Source of the DNA: RYN-230 sp963844695
GTDB taxonomy: Bacteria > Actinomycetota > Actinomycetes > Streptosporangiales > Streptosporangiaceae
DNA length: 64,000 nucleotides
Assembly: GCA_963844695.1 (NCBI GenBank)
Contig: CAWJPL010000035.1
Span: forward strand, 248,001 to 312,000
Direction of reading: 5' to 3'
Shown: positions 1-9,514 of the stretch, piece by piece
Layout of the letters: the number at the start of each line of letters is the position of its first letter
Numbering within the stretch: the first letter of the stretch is position 1
Notes under the pieces: model-generated
The model's database searches: none
What the model was told of the DNA's origin: nothing
What the model saw: the letters and a program-made list of their open reading frames with translations, nothing else
Made by a program: the position numbers and the translations under genes

Positions 1-326
1 TTCGAACTTCACGATTGCCCCTCGAGGTCCGCCGCTTGACTTCCATCGCCAGATGGATGTACCGTCGGGACGGAAACCCGCGTAGCGGAGTGCATGCTCT
101 AACCGTGCGGCATTGACTGAGCCGGCACTGATCTCCAGGTCAACCTGCACGTCAACGTCGGTAGTACCAGCATGACGGGTACCTGACGCAGCACAGAGAA
201 TGGCAGGCACGAGGCCGCCGAGCAGAACGAATCAGGTCGTCCGCCATAGAAGTCGGCGACCCGGACTAACGCCAGTTCCGCAGCCGTCCTCGCCGTACGC
301 GAGCGAGCGGGATCCTCATCAGCCAT
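1..326 (-). pseudogene. AbiEii-like nucleotidyltransferase (toxin of type IV TA), partial and frameshifted
   Basis: The gene starts at ATG 326 and runs off the left edge of the window. The first third reads MADEDPARSRTARTAAELAL. After a one-base shift near 225 the frame continues as VLLGGLVPAIL, then HAGTTDVDVQVDLEI. This is the GG...D-x-D pattern of the nucleotidyltransferase fold used by AbiEii toxins, where the two Asp bind metal. It overlaps the end of the upstream AbiEi-like gene by 8 bases, as in AbiE operons. The C-terminal half lies outside the window. Assignment to the nucleotidyltransferase fold is fairly secure. The toxin role is inferred from the partner gene. The frameshift may be a sequencing error or real decay. 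Confidence 0.6.
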
Positions 327-1240
327 GCGTCATCTCCTCGCGTAGATGCTCGGCCGCGTCCTCGCCACGAACGCCCGCGGTGCGGAGGTCAGCGTAAGCC
401 CGGGGCCACAGCACGGAACGCAGGCCTGGACTGATTTCTGCGACGATGCTCGGACCGACCGGAGTGGGGAACGGCCGCAGGTCAGTCGCCCACCTTCCAT
501 TTCCTTCAAGCCAGCAGCGAAGAGAACTCTTCGTAGGTCGCCGGGAGTCTTGCCGCTCACGTATACCTCCATCGGCGTCACCTCGGTCATAATCGGCGCC
601 CAGGCTGCTGCGGACAGCGCACTCGTAACCGCCCACCCGATACCCGCCTGGTCCCACGCTCGACCGACTTCAATGACCTCGGTCAAAGGGTTTCTCCACA
701 GGACACCCGCCCGGATCGCCACGGGCGGGCGGAGTCGTTCCACGGCAGCGGGGTAAGTGGCGATAAGCCCGTCCCTATCGCGACATGCAGGCGCGACCGA
801 GGTCCCCGATCAGCACCACTGGCCAGGAAGCCCTCGCTCGCGAGGAATTTCAGGGCTGCGGCTAAGCCGCTGATCGACAAGCCGGTCTCAGGGACTACTG
901 CCAACCAGTGGCTGGGCAGCTGTTAGCAGCACCACCAGAACAGGAGAGTGGTCGGCCGCCAGCGGCCCTCGCCTTAGACCGGGTTGCTGGGCTGCCGGTA
1001 CGGGATATCAGGATGGTGCCAGCGGAAATCTCCGCCGCACCGCTTTCATCCACCCATCCCACCCGTTCTCGGCCAGCCAGAGCCCGCGCACCCGGCGAGA
1101 ACTGCGGCGCAACCACAATGTCTGGCCTCGGCTTGATCTCGAGAGCTTCTGTCAGCTGACGCGGCCACCCCACTGGTAGCCACCGAAGCCAGCCTCCGGA
1201 CGGCCACAGTGACACAAAGACATCCCCGCAGCGCCGGCAT
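319..1240 (-). pseudogene. AbiEi-like antitoxin/transcriptional regulator, frameshifted remnant
   Basis: No single frame is open, but three frames read in order give one protein. At 1215-895 there is a segment with PDIVVAPQFSPGARAL and GRERVGWVDESG, like the nuclease-fold-like N domain of AbiEi-family proteins. At 904-683 there is a winged-helix stretch (TGLSISGLAAALKFLASEGF). At 743-319 there is a C domain with GWAVTSALSAAAWAPIMTEV and, after another shift near 480, RSVLWPRAYADLRTAG. The gene ends eight bases inside the nucleotidyltransferase gene, so the two formed an operon. AbiEi proteins repress their own operon and neutralise AbiEii. Three or more frameshifts in about 900 bases suggest real decay on top of possible sequence errors. 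The N-terminus is not resolved. Confidence 0.55.
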
Positions 1241-1314
1241 CGCCTCGACTGTGTCCCGGCGGTAGAACAGCCTCGAAGGCCCGTACCGAACGCTCACCCC
1301 ACATACCACGATCA

Positions 1315-1341
1315 TACTTCGACGATCAACGGTACTTCGAC
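1315..1341. repeat. Direct repeat TACTTCGAC, two copies at 18-bp period
   Basis: TACTTCGAC occurs at 1315-1323 and 1333-1341, exactly 18 bp apart, between the divergent AbiE-like and helicase genes. The same nonamer at the same period occurs three times at 15291-15335. The position just upstream of the helicase start at 1366 fits an operator or iteron, but function is not shown. Confidence 0.5.
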
Positions 1342-1365
1342 ATTGAGGTGTAGTATGAATACTTA

Positions 1366-3900
1366 GTGAAGCAGCACCTTGTACGCTGGAGGACAGAGCG
1401 ACAGCGGAGGGTGATGGTGGCTCTGATGACGGGCTGGCTGGACTCTGCAATCCCACTGATAAGGCAGGCATGGACTCAGGCCAGGCAACCTCGATCTTCC
1501 TCGCACAGGATCGGCCTGGTGGAACCACAGCCTGACGCACCGGGCTGGTTCATGGTCCCCGGCGGACTGTCCCCTAGCCAAATCGAGCGCATCTCGGAGG
1601 GAAATCTGACCCGCGGTGCTGGCGACTATGCCATCGCCTTTGATGTGCTCGAGGTGGCTGTGGACGACGAGCAGGTCCGCGTGCGGGTGTCCGAGACAGC
1701 GCCCCGTGAGGCACTCGCCTTACACGTTCGAAACGCAGGCCCCCGGCAGGTTCTGGCGGGCTTAGGCCAAGGTCTGCAGGCATCACGTGAGAATCCCCTG
1801 CTGAGGCAGTACGGTGAGCAGCGGCTGACACCCATTCAGCGCGGTCCCGGGCTGGCCAGGGCGCACGGCTGGCCGGCGTTGCGCCCGGCGCAGCAAGATG
1901 CAGTCGCCGCGTGCTGCTCGTCAGGGCTCCAATTGGTGTGGGGGCCGCCAGGGACCGGGAAGACACTCGTCATCGCCACAGCGATCAGCCACCTGGCGGC
2001 CTCAGGGCAGCGAGTGCTGCTGGTGTCCAACAACAACATCGCTGTGGATACTGCGCTTCATGAGGCTTTGCGCATCCTCCCGCCGGGCCGACATGGCCAG
2101 GCGATACGGGTAGGCAACATCGTCTTGCCTGCGCTGGCGGCGAGTGACCAGGTCCGTCTGGACCTGTTGGTGGAGTCGCGCCAGAGGGAACAGCAGGTCC
2201 GCCAGATCATCTGGCTGGGCAACTAGACCAGTTGAGAAGGCCGGTACGCGTCTCATAAGGCGCAGAGCGGCTCATCGACTTCGACCCGGACGCCTACCAG
2301 CGCGCGATCACCCGTGTGACCACAGGAGACACTACGACCGGGCGCGGAAGCTCTCGGTCCAGCTGAAGACCGTCTCCGCGAGGCACAAGCAGAGTGGCAC
2401 CTGTGCGAAGAGCAACTGCTGTCGCTCGACTGCTGCGAGGCAGTGGAGCGTGAAGCGAACATCCGCGATGACATCGCTAGCGTCGATGCTGCTCTGGACT
2501 ATTAACAAGAGGGTTCCCTGACGACTCGGCTGCGACAACTAGGGGCGAAGAGCAAGCTAAACGCCAAAAGGACTGATCTTCTCGATGAGTTAGCTCGTGC
2601 CGCAATGGCACGATGGCAGGCCATGACTGCTGCACGACAAGAGAACGCAGATCCGGCGCCACCTATCGGCCGGACGCCAGGGACACGGCCGACGCCGCAG
2701 ACCATGCCCGCGCAAGGCTGGCTGAGGCGACAGCAGAATGTAAGAAACTCCGCGAAGAAGCTGACTGGCTGGTCGGCGCAGGTTTAGCTAGAGTGGCCGA
2801 AGAGTCTCTAGTCACCGCCGAGCACGAGCGATGGATTCTGCATGAAAGATTGACGGATTTGCGCAAACACGCCGCGGAGGCAGAACAGCAGCGGGCCAGC
2901 CTGCAGCGAAAGTACGAGGAGGACAGAGAGCACTTGCGGAAGGAGAAACGGGCTATCGAGCAAGGAATTATCGCCGACGCTCACTGGTGGCCACGACCTG
3001 GATAACTAGCCCTGCGACCTTCCCTTACTCGCGTACCGTTTAATCACGTAAACGATGAAGAAGATGAAGACGAAAAGCTAAAGAAAATAGAAAAAGAGAT
3101 AGGATATGAGAAGAAAGACGATGTTTTGTTCGACGACTACCTGCAGATAGTCAATTGCGTGCAATACTTCCCCGGCGAGGAAGATGCTCAGGCATTCTTC
3201 AAAACCGGCTGCTTCACGCCTTAGCAATAGCCGACCCGAAACAGTCGCAGCGAACCTAGGGCTGCCTTCTTCACCGAGCGTTCGATACGGACCCGCCCGA
3301 CGCTACTTGCCAACCTCTAGCCTATGACGTAAACCTATAAAAGGCCGAGCACGGTTCGATATACTTCGTCGACGTCACTGTCTACAGACTCACGAAACAC
3401 CATGAAACTTAAAAAGAAAAACAAAGCTGAAAAGAAAAAAGCTAATAAGAGCACTCTAGGCGCGACAATGGCTAAACACCATAACGACACCAGAGCTCGT
3501 AACGCCTGTGGCACCATCGTGCCCTACGTGTCACTAGACAGAGGCCACCAAAGCAGCCCTCAATAACGCCGCAAGACCAGGGCAACCCCCGAGATACCTC
3601 TAATAAGATCCAAGGTATGAAATAAAACAAGGAACTCGATAACCAAGAAGAAAAAGAATAAGAAAGAAAATATACAGAGAATCTACTAGAAGGCGACTAC
3701 TCGAGCACAGAGTGACTACCCCTATAAAAACGCCGCCACACCGACCCGCAGAAGACCAACTTCCCGACTAGGTGCTGAGGCTCTAAAACGGGCGCCACGG
3801 CCCGTTGACGCGTGCTCCCCAGGGTGTCGAGCGGCCAGCCCGTTGAGTCTGCGCCTATTCTCTTCTATGTATGTTAGGCATCGAATGACAGCCCCGAACC
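1366..3900 (+). pseudogene. Superfamily I DNA2/NAM7-like helicase with coiled-coil insert, decayed
   Basis: The first 286 codons are open (1366-2226) and carry Walker A GPPGTGKT near residue 194, followed by VLLVSNNNIAVDTALHEAL, the motif Ia region of DNA2-like helicases. After the stop, frame-shifted pieces continue in family order. A charged coiled-coil insert lies at about 2520-3000 (ARLAEATAECKKLREEADWL). Then come IIADAH at 2970 and VATT with LALRPSLTRVPFNHV at about 2985-3053, the lead-in to motif II. Further on are VLFDDYLQI at about 3125 (motif III region), TIVPY near 3510, NKIQGM near 3610 (motif V) and NAATPTRRR near 3735 (motif VI). Full length would be about 850 residues. Between these islands the sequence is purine- and A-rich with many stops. 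The identity of the 5' half is secure. The 3' reconstruction is inference from weak but ordered matches. Confidence 0.6.
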
Positions 3901-4857
3901 CCGAATCGGACTTGGTTGTGCGCTTATCCCTTATGTTAGGGTAACAGAAATCCATGAAAAGAGAAAAGAAGAGGTACGCCCGGATGATGAGGCACGTAAG
4001 AGCGTCAGATGCTGTATGCCTGGTCGGCTATGACGAAGGTAAAAAAGAAGAAAAAGACAGAGAGAAACGGAGAGGAGACACAGAACACGAGATAGCCCGA
4101 CCCGAAGAGAGGCACAAAAAAAAAAAGAGAATAACAGAGAAAACATATAACGAGAGTACCTCGAGTAAAGTATATGCAAAGAATGCACCACAAGATCGTT
4201 GTGATAGACCGACAATGAAGCATTGTCGGCAACATGAATATGCTCTCACATGGATAGACTTCAGCGAAACGAATCAGAGACGTGATGTTCACCATGGACG
4301 TAACCTGCTTCAATGAGAGACTGTTAGAAGAGGAAATGGACAACGAACTGGCGAGCTAATGTGGATGCGCAGTCTGCAATGAAGCACGAGCCGAGTGCGG
4401 TCTCGAGAGGAGAGGCACGGACAGAGAAAGGGAGTGAGTATGTGAGAACGACCGGAATCATAGAATGAGATTGCCCGGCGCTGGTACTCAAGAGTGACCC
4501 GCAGGTGGCCAGAGTCACGAAGATCGAGACGATGCGTTGCGAAAGGCGCCAAGCCTGCGGAGGCGGCTGACGACGACGACCTGGATATTACGTGGCGGTG
4601 ACGGTCGATCAGCTGTATCTCCTGCATAAGAGTGCGTGCTGGTAGAGACATATCGCGAAGTGCAGCTGGCCGTCGCCACGGCGGATAAATGGCATGACCT
4701 GGCGCGTTGCTGTGCGTTGCTGGCCGCAGCGGTCTCGCTTGGCGCGGGCAGCTGGCTGTACACGTGGAGTAGAGGCGGAATTCTGGGTGCTGCGGCCGCG
4801 GATCAGCGGGCCGGATCCCGTGACGCCGCCGCGGCGAACCGAATAGCCTTAGTAGCG
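3901..4857. other. A-rich, gene-poor stretch
   Basis: About 950 bases without a recognisable gene on either strand. The plus strand has long purine runs (3950-4000, 4035-4150, including an A11 run near 4117), whereas the rest of the window is strongly GC-rich. Short open frames exist but show no family features and have Lys/Arg/Glu-rich composition driven by base bias. GC returns to normal at about 4500. An open frame from 4636 runs into the universal stress protein, but its first 74 codons look like upstream sequence read through. Confidence 0.5.
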
Positions 4858-5315
4858 ATGAACGCCACCGCGCCGCCCACCGGAAACCTGTACCTCGTCG
4901 TCGGATATGACGGCTCACCTCCTGCTACCCGGGCGCTCGACGCCGCGATCAGGCTGCTGTACGGCCGGACCGGCTCGATCGAGGTGGTGTACGTCGCTCA
5001 TCTGCCCAGCATCGACTCGCTGTCGCCCGGCGCTATAGAAGAGATGGAAGTTACCTTCGACGATATTGCGCAGGAGCTTCTGCCACGGCCACCGAGCAAC
5101 TGCGCGGCCGGGAGGAGCGCTGGCGGTTCGAGCGGCGCGAAGGCCTCATCGCCGAGGAGCTGACCGCCGCCGCCCGGGACCTCCACGACGCTCACCCCGA
5201 CGACATCGTGACGATCGCGGTCGGGAGCTCATCGCACGCCATGCACCGCGTGGTCGGCTCGGTCGCCGTCAGCCTCGCCCGCCACTCAGCGGTGCCCCTG
5301 GTGATCGTGCCTTAG
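4858..5315 (+). CDS. Universal stress protein (UspA domain), one frameshift
   Basis: From ATG 4858 the protein begins MNATAPPTGNLYLVVGYDGS, the typical Usp first strand with the conserved Asp, followed by an amphipathic helix and a second strand (EVVYVAHLP). A one-base shift near 5080 moves the frame, which then continues LIAEELTAAARDLHDAHPDD and ends with VGSSSHAMHRVVGSVA and VPLVIVP, the nucleotide-loop and last-strand region. The total is about 152 residues, normal for a single Usp domain. The G-x2-G nucleotide loop is imperfect, so ATP binding is uncertain. Cytoplasmic stress role by family. No ribosome site is obvious. An in-frame start at 4636 exists but adds sequence not typical of the family. 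Confidence 0.75.
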
Positions 5316-5519
5316 CAGGTCCTCCTCGCAAAGCGCCGGCAAAGCCGGCGAGGCGGAGGCCCGGATCACCGCCAGGTAGACGTGGCGTTTCCGGTATGCC
5401 TATCGTGACTTGAGTAGCGGCGTTGGGCCGCGATCCCCAGCCGCACTACTGGGCCATCGTTGCTCCGGACCCTGGTAGCGATCCGAGCGGTGCGCTGCAC
5501 GTGAAGGGGCACTGATCCC

Positions 5520-7253
5520 ATGTCAACTGCCACCCAGGGCCGTCCGGCGGCCCCCGCCGACCGGCGTTGGCTGGTCCTGGTCGTGGTGGCTGTGGCCCAG
5601 CTGATGGTGGTCCTGGATTCCACCGTCGTGAACATCGCGCTGCCGTCGGCCCAGCGTGCCCTGGGGTTCCCGAACACCGACCGGCAGTGGGTGGTGACGG
5701 CCTACGCCCTGGCCTTCGGCAGCCTGCTGCTGGTGGGCGGCCGGCTCGGCGACATGTACAGCCGCAAGTGGGTCTTCATCACGGGCCTGGTCGGATTCGC
5801 CCTCTCCTCGGCCCTCGGGGGCGCGGCCGTTTCGTTCGAGATGCTGGTGGCGGCGCGGACGCTGCAGGGCGCGTTCGGCGCCATCCTCGCACCATCCGCC
5901 CTCGGCACGCTGGTCAGCACCTTCCAGGACCCACGCGAGCGAGGGCGCGCCTTCGGGGTCTTCGGCTCAGTCGCGGCCGGCGGCGGCGGCGTAGGCCTGA
6001 TCCTCGGCGGAGTGCTCACCCAGTACCTGTCCTGGCGGTGGACGCTCTACGTCAACCTGGTGTTCGCCGTGATCGCCGTGGCCGGCGCCCTGGCGTTCAT
6101 GAGCAGGAGCCGGCCCGCCAACCCGCCGCGGATGGACTGGCCCGGAGCCGTACTGGCCTGCGCCGGGCTGTTCCTCATCGTCTTCGGCTTCTCCCACGCC
6201 GAGACCGCTGGCTGGACAGCCACGCTGACCATCGGCTCCCTGGTCCTCGGCGTGCTGGTGCTCACCGGGTTTGTTTTCGCCGAGCGGCGGTCCAGTCACC
6301 CGCTGCTGCCGCTGCGCGTGATCCTCGACCGCACCCGGGGCGGCTCCTATGTCGCGGTCGGCCTCTCCGGAATCGCGATCTTCGCCGTGTTCCTGTTCCT
6401 CACCTACTACCTGCAGGAGGTCAAGGGGTACAGCCCGGTGACCAGCGGCCTGGCCTTCCTGCCCCTGATCGGCTGCATCCTGATCAGCTCCAACGTCTCC
6501 AGCATCGTGACCTTGCCCCGGTTCGGGCCGCGTGTCCTGATCGCCACCGGCATGCTGTTCGGCGCGGGCGGGATGGCCTACCTGACCCAGCTCACCGTGA
6601 CCACCAGCTACCTCGGTGGCATCCTGCCCCCGCTGCTCATCTTGGGCCTGGGCTTCGGCATGATCTTTGCCCCGGCCATCAACACGGCCACGGCCGGCGT
6701 CCAGCGCCAGGACTCGGGCGTAGCCTCCGCGCTGGTCAACACCATGCAACAGGTCGGCGGATCGATTGGGACGTCCTTGCTGAGCACCATCGCGCTGACC
6801 GCGACGGCCAGCTATCTCGTCGCGCACCACACGGAACCGGTGGCGCCCCTGATCGCCGCCACCCACGGTTACACCGTGGCCTTTGCGGTGTCCGCGGGGA
6901 TTTTCGGTCTCGGGGTGATCCTCGCGATCGTCCTGCTGCCATCCCGGCAGCGGCTGGCCGAACTCAGGGCCGCCGCCACGCCGGGCCGAAGCTGCGGCCC
7001 CTGCGCCGGCGCCCGCTCCGGCTCCTGCTCCCGCTCCCGCCGCGGCGCGGAGCCGGGGAGGCGGGAGCACCAGCCGCGGTGCGCCGCGATGCCCGGCGCT
7101 CCCGCCTCCAACCTTGCGCCCCAGCTCGAGACGCATGCGATGAGCGCGATCCCGGTCGCCCTACTGTGCTGCTCGCCAGTGATAAACCACGCTTCGCTCC
7201 CGGCGGGCAGGCCCGTGGTGATCGCGGCGGGGAAGGATCGAGGTGTCGGCTGA
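5520..7253 (+). CDS. MFS transporter, DHA2 (EmrB/QacA, 14-TM) drug exporter family
   Basis: Residues 1-480 form a DHA2-type permease. The first helix VAQLMVVLDSTVVNIALPSA carries the motif D1 signature, followed by QWVVTAYALAF and GRLGDMYSRKWVF (motif A), and there are 14 likely membrane segments up to FGLGVILAIVLLPSRQ. It probably exports drugs or metabolites by proton antiport. The open frame runs to 7253, but its last 90 codons are Cys/Arg/Ser-rich and implausible. Reading one base over from about 6970 gives an Ala-Pro tail (EAAAPAPAPAPAPAP) ending at a TGA near 7141, a usual tail in this family, so a frameshift at about 6965-6970 is likely. Start 5520 follows a weak ribosome site. A large open frame on the opposite strand is a GC shadow. 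Confidence 0.85.
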   Translation: MSTATQGRPAAPADRRWLVLVVVAVAQLMVVLDSTVVNIALPSAQRALGFPNTDRQWVVTAYALAFGSLLLVGGRLGDMYSRKWVFITGLVGFALSSALGGAAVSFEMLVAARTLQGAFGAILAPSALGTLVSTFQDPRERGRAFGVFGSVAAGGGGVGLILGGVLTQYLSWRWTLYVNLVFAVIAVAGALAFMSRSRPANPPRMDWPGAVLACAGLFLIVFGFSHAETAGWTATLTIGSLVLGVLVLTGFVFAERRSSHPLLPLRVILDRTRGGSYVAVGLSGIAIFAVFLFLTYYLQEVKGYSPVTSGLAFLPLIGCILISSNVSSIVTLPRFGPRVLIATGMLFGAGGMAYLTQLTVTTSYLGGILPPLLILGLGFGMIFAPAINTATAGVQRQDSGVASALVNTMQQVGGSIGTSLLSTIALTATASYLVAHHTEPVAPLIAATHGYTVAFAVSAGIFGLGVILAIVLLPSRQRLAELRAAATPGRSCGPCAGARSGSCSRSRRGAEPGRREHQPRCAAMPGAPASNLAPQLETHAMSAIPVALLCCSPVINHASLPAGRPVVIAAGKDRGVG

Positions 7254-7336
7254 TCGCGTGAAGGCTTCGCCGGGGTGCCACCGGTTGTTCATGATGGCTT
7301 TGCCATCCGTCGGGACAGCGCTCGTAGCTTTCGGGC

Positions 7337-9262
7337 ATGCCGCCATCTCGCAAGCCACGGCCGGACCGGCCACTCGTCGAGCAGCACGAAGAGTGGATGG
7401 CGCACCTGCGCCGCCATGCGGTGAGCCGCCGGACGGTGTTCCGCGGCGCGGTCGGCGCCGCCGCGGGCAGCCTGCTGCTGGGCAGCTCGGCCCGGTGGTC
7501 TGACCGGGCCGTGGCCGCGGTTCTGGCCGACACCGGGACCGTGGCCGGCGGCTTCCTGGTGAACGGGCGGCACCTCTCGTTCGGGGACGACCCCACGAGG
7601 GAGATGTGGGCCGGCGGACAGTTGTTCAACATCAACCAGTACAACGCGGTGCCGCCCCGGCCGGTCAGGGTCTGGGTGGACTACGGCCGGGACCGGTCTA
7701 CGGGCACACGGTCGAGGCGGAGATCCGTGAGTTGCTGACCCACGTCCCGGTGTGGGACGGCCAGCCGGGCGTGCTCGGGCGTCCCGCACGCTGAACGCCG
7801 ACCAGTTCTTCGTGCACGCGCACCTGACCCACCTGCATCCTGGCACCCAGTACCACTACCGCTTCCGGTACGCGGCCGGCCACGAGATCGGCACGACCGC
7901 GGACGCCACGTTCCTCACCGCCCCGGCGGGTGGCCGAGCCGTTCACGTTCACGGCCTTTGCTGACGAGGGAATCCCCGGGCCGTCTCTGGACCGCGACCC
8001 CTCGCTGCTGCCCGAGTCGGACTGGGGTATGTGGAACAACGGCTCGTACGACACCAGCGACCCGGACCGCCCGGCCCGCACCCACCGGGACACGACCAAC
8101 ACGGTGATCACGCAGATCACCAAGGTCCGGAACCTGACTAACGGCACCCCCGCACGGTTCAACCTGCTCGCCGGCGATCTCTGCTATGCCCAGGCTGAGG
8201 GCGACATCCAGCCGATCATCAACCCGACGGGCCGCACGGGAGCCAGCCGTCCTCGCACAACACGCCGAAGCCCGCGCCGAACAGTGGCGGCTGGGACTAC
8301 TACGACCCGTGGATCTGGACGAGCTGGTTCCCGATGATCGAGCCGAGCGCGGCCTCGATCCCGTGGATGGTCGCCACGGGCAACCATGACACCGAGCTGT
8401 TCTCCTCGGCGGTGGCCGCTGATCACGTAACCGTGGCCAACTACGAGCCGTTCGGCTATGGCGGGATGACCAAGCGGATGGACCTGCCCAAGACCGGGCC
8501 GTCCACCTGCCCGTCGGTGTACAGCTTCCGCTACGGCAACGTCGGGGTCATCAGCCTGGACGCGAACGACCTGAGCTGGGAGATCCAGGGGCTCCTGGAC
8601 TACAGTCACGGGGCGCAGCTCCGGTGGCTGGAAGAGCAGCTGCGACCTGGCGGCACGGGCGGCAGGTCGACTTCATCGTCGCCTTCTTCCACGAGTGCGC
8701 GTTCTCGACGTGCAACGGGCACAGCTCCGACGGCGGGGTCCGGTCGAAGCTGGCGCCGTTGTTCGCCCGGTACCAGGTCGACCTGGCGGTGCAAGGGCAC
8801 AACCATGTGTACGAGCGCACGAATCCGCTGACCTACGACCCGAAGACCAATACTGCCCGCTCCAGCAAGCAGGCCGTGGCCGTGTCACCGTCTGAGCCTG
8901 CCGAGGTCGAGCCGGCCAAGGACGGCACCACGTACGTGGTGGTCGGCACCGCAGGCACACCCCGCTACGGCTGGACCGGGGAACACGAGACCGACCGCAA
9001 CTTCGCGGCCGGCCGGGGCAGCGGCACGACCGTCGCCAGCAACGCCAAAGACGGGCGGGGGCCGTACGTCAACGAGCGGGACTTCAGCCTGACCTACGAG
9101 ACCGTCGACTGGTCGCAGGCCCGGTACAACGACTACGGCTTTATCGCGCTCGACGTCACCCCCGCCGCGCCCGGGCAGCGGACCACGATGGTGCTGCGGT
9201 TCATCAACGAGCAGGGCCGGGAGCTCGACCGGGTGGTGTTCTCCCGGATCGCCTCCGCCTGA
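7337..9262 (+). pseudogene. Tat-exported purple acid phosphatase-like metallophosphoesterase, multiple frameshifts
   Basis: The N-terminus has a twin-arginine-type signal (SRRTVFRGAVGAAAGSLLLG, about residues 31-50). A fibronectin-like PAP N domain follows (FFVHAHLTHLHPGTQYHYRF), then the metal-binding blocks FNLLAGDLCYAQ, MVATGNHDTE, FFHECAFSTC and VQGHNHVYER in the right order. These are the GDx2Y, GNHD and GHxH motifs of purple acid phosphatases, which hydrolyse phosphomonoesters outside the cell using a two-metal centre. The reading frame breaks at about 7698, 7780, 7930, 8240 and 8640, yet the protein between breaks is well preserved. That favours indel errors in the assembly or very recent decay. 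The last part, 8640-9262, is intact and ends DRVVFSRIASA. It appears monocistronic. Confidence 0.75.
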
Positions 9263-9412
9263 AGCTCCGGGACCGGCCAGAAGAGAGGATGGACGGAAGC
9301 ACCGTGCCATGCGGCATCTCCCCTGGAGGCGCGGTTCGCGGCGCGGATGGGGGTTCTGGCCCGAGGCTTGGATCGCCTCGTCCGGCCAAGCGGCTCAGCG
9401 CTCGGCCTTCAC

Positions 9413-9475
9413 ATGTTGTTCGATAAGACATTCGAAATTAAGGTGCGTATGACGGGATGATTCGATAGTATTGTC
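9413..9475. promoter_or_regulatory. TTCGA-rich upstream region of DUF222/HNH gene
   Basis: The stretch is AT-rich relative to its surroundings and contains TTCGATAAGACATTCGAA (9427-9444) and ATTCGATAGTATTG. Paired TTCGA half-sites before 13E12-type genes may be operator sites. It resembles an imperfect actinobacterial SOS box but does not match one. Function is unproven. Confidence 0.3.
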
Positions 9476-9514
9476 GTGCAAGGTAGCCCCCGGCCCAGGC
9501 GGGAGGTGATCCGG

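Noticed and set aside
2950..4640. Diversity-generating retroelement as cause of the A-rich patches
   Set aside because: Such elements turn template A into other bases in the variable copy, which does not create A-rich DNA. No reverse transcriptase or template repeat is present.
3005..4640. Prophage or AT-rich foreign island
   Set aside because: No phage gene, integrase or tRNA end was seen, and helicase motif islands continue through it.
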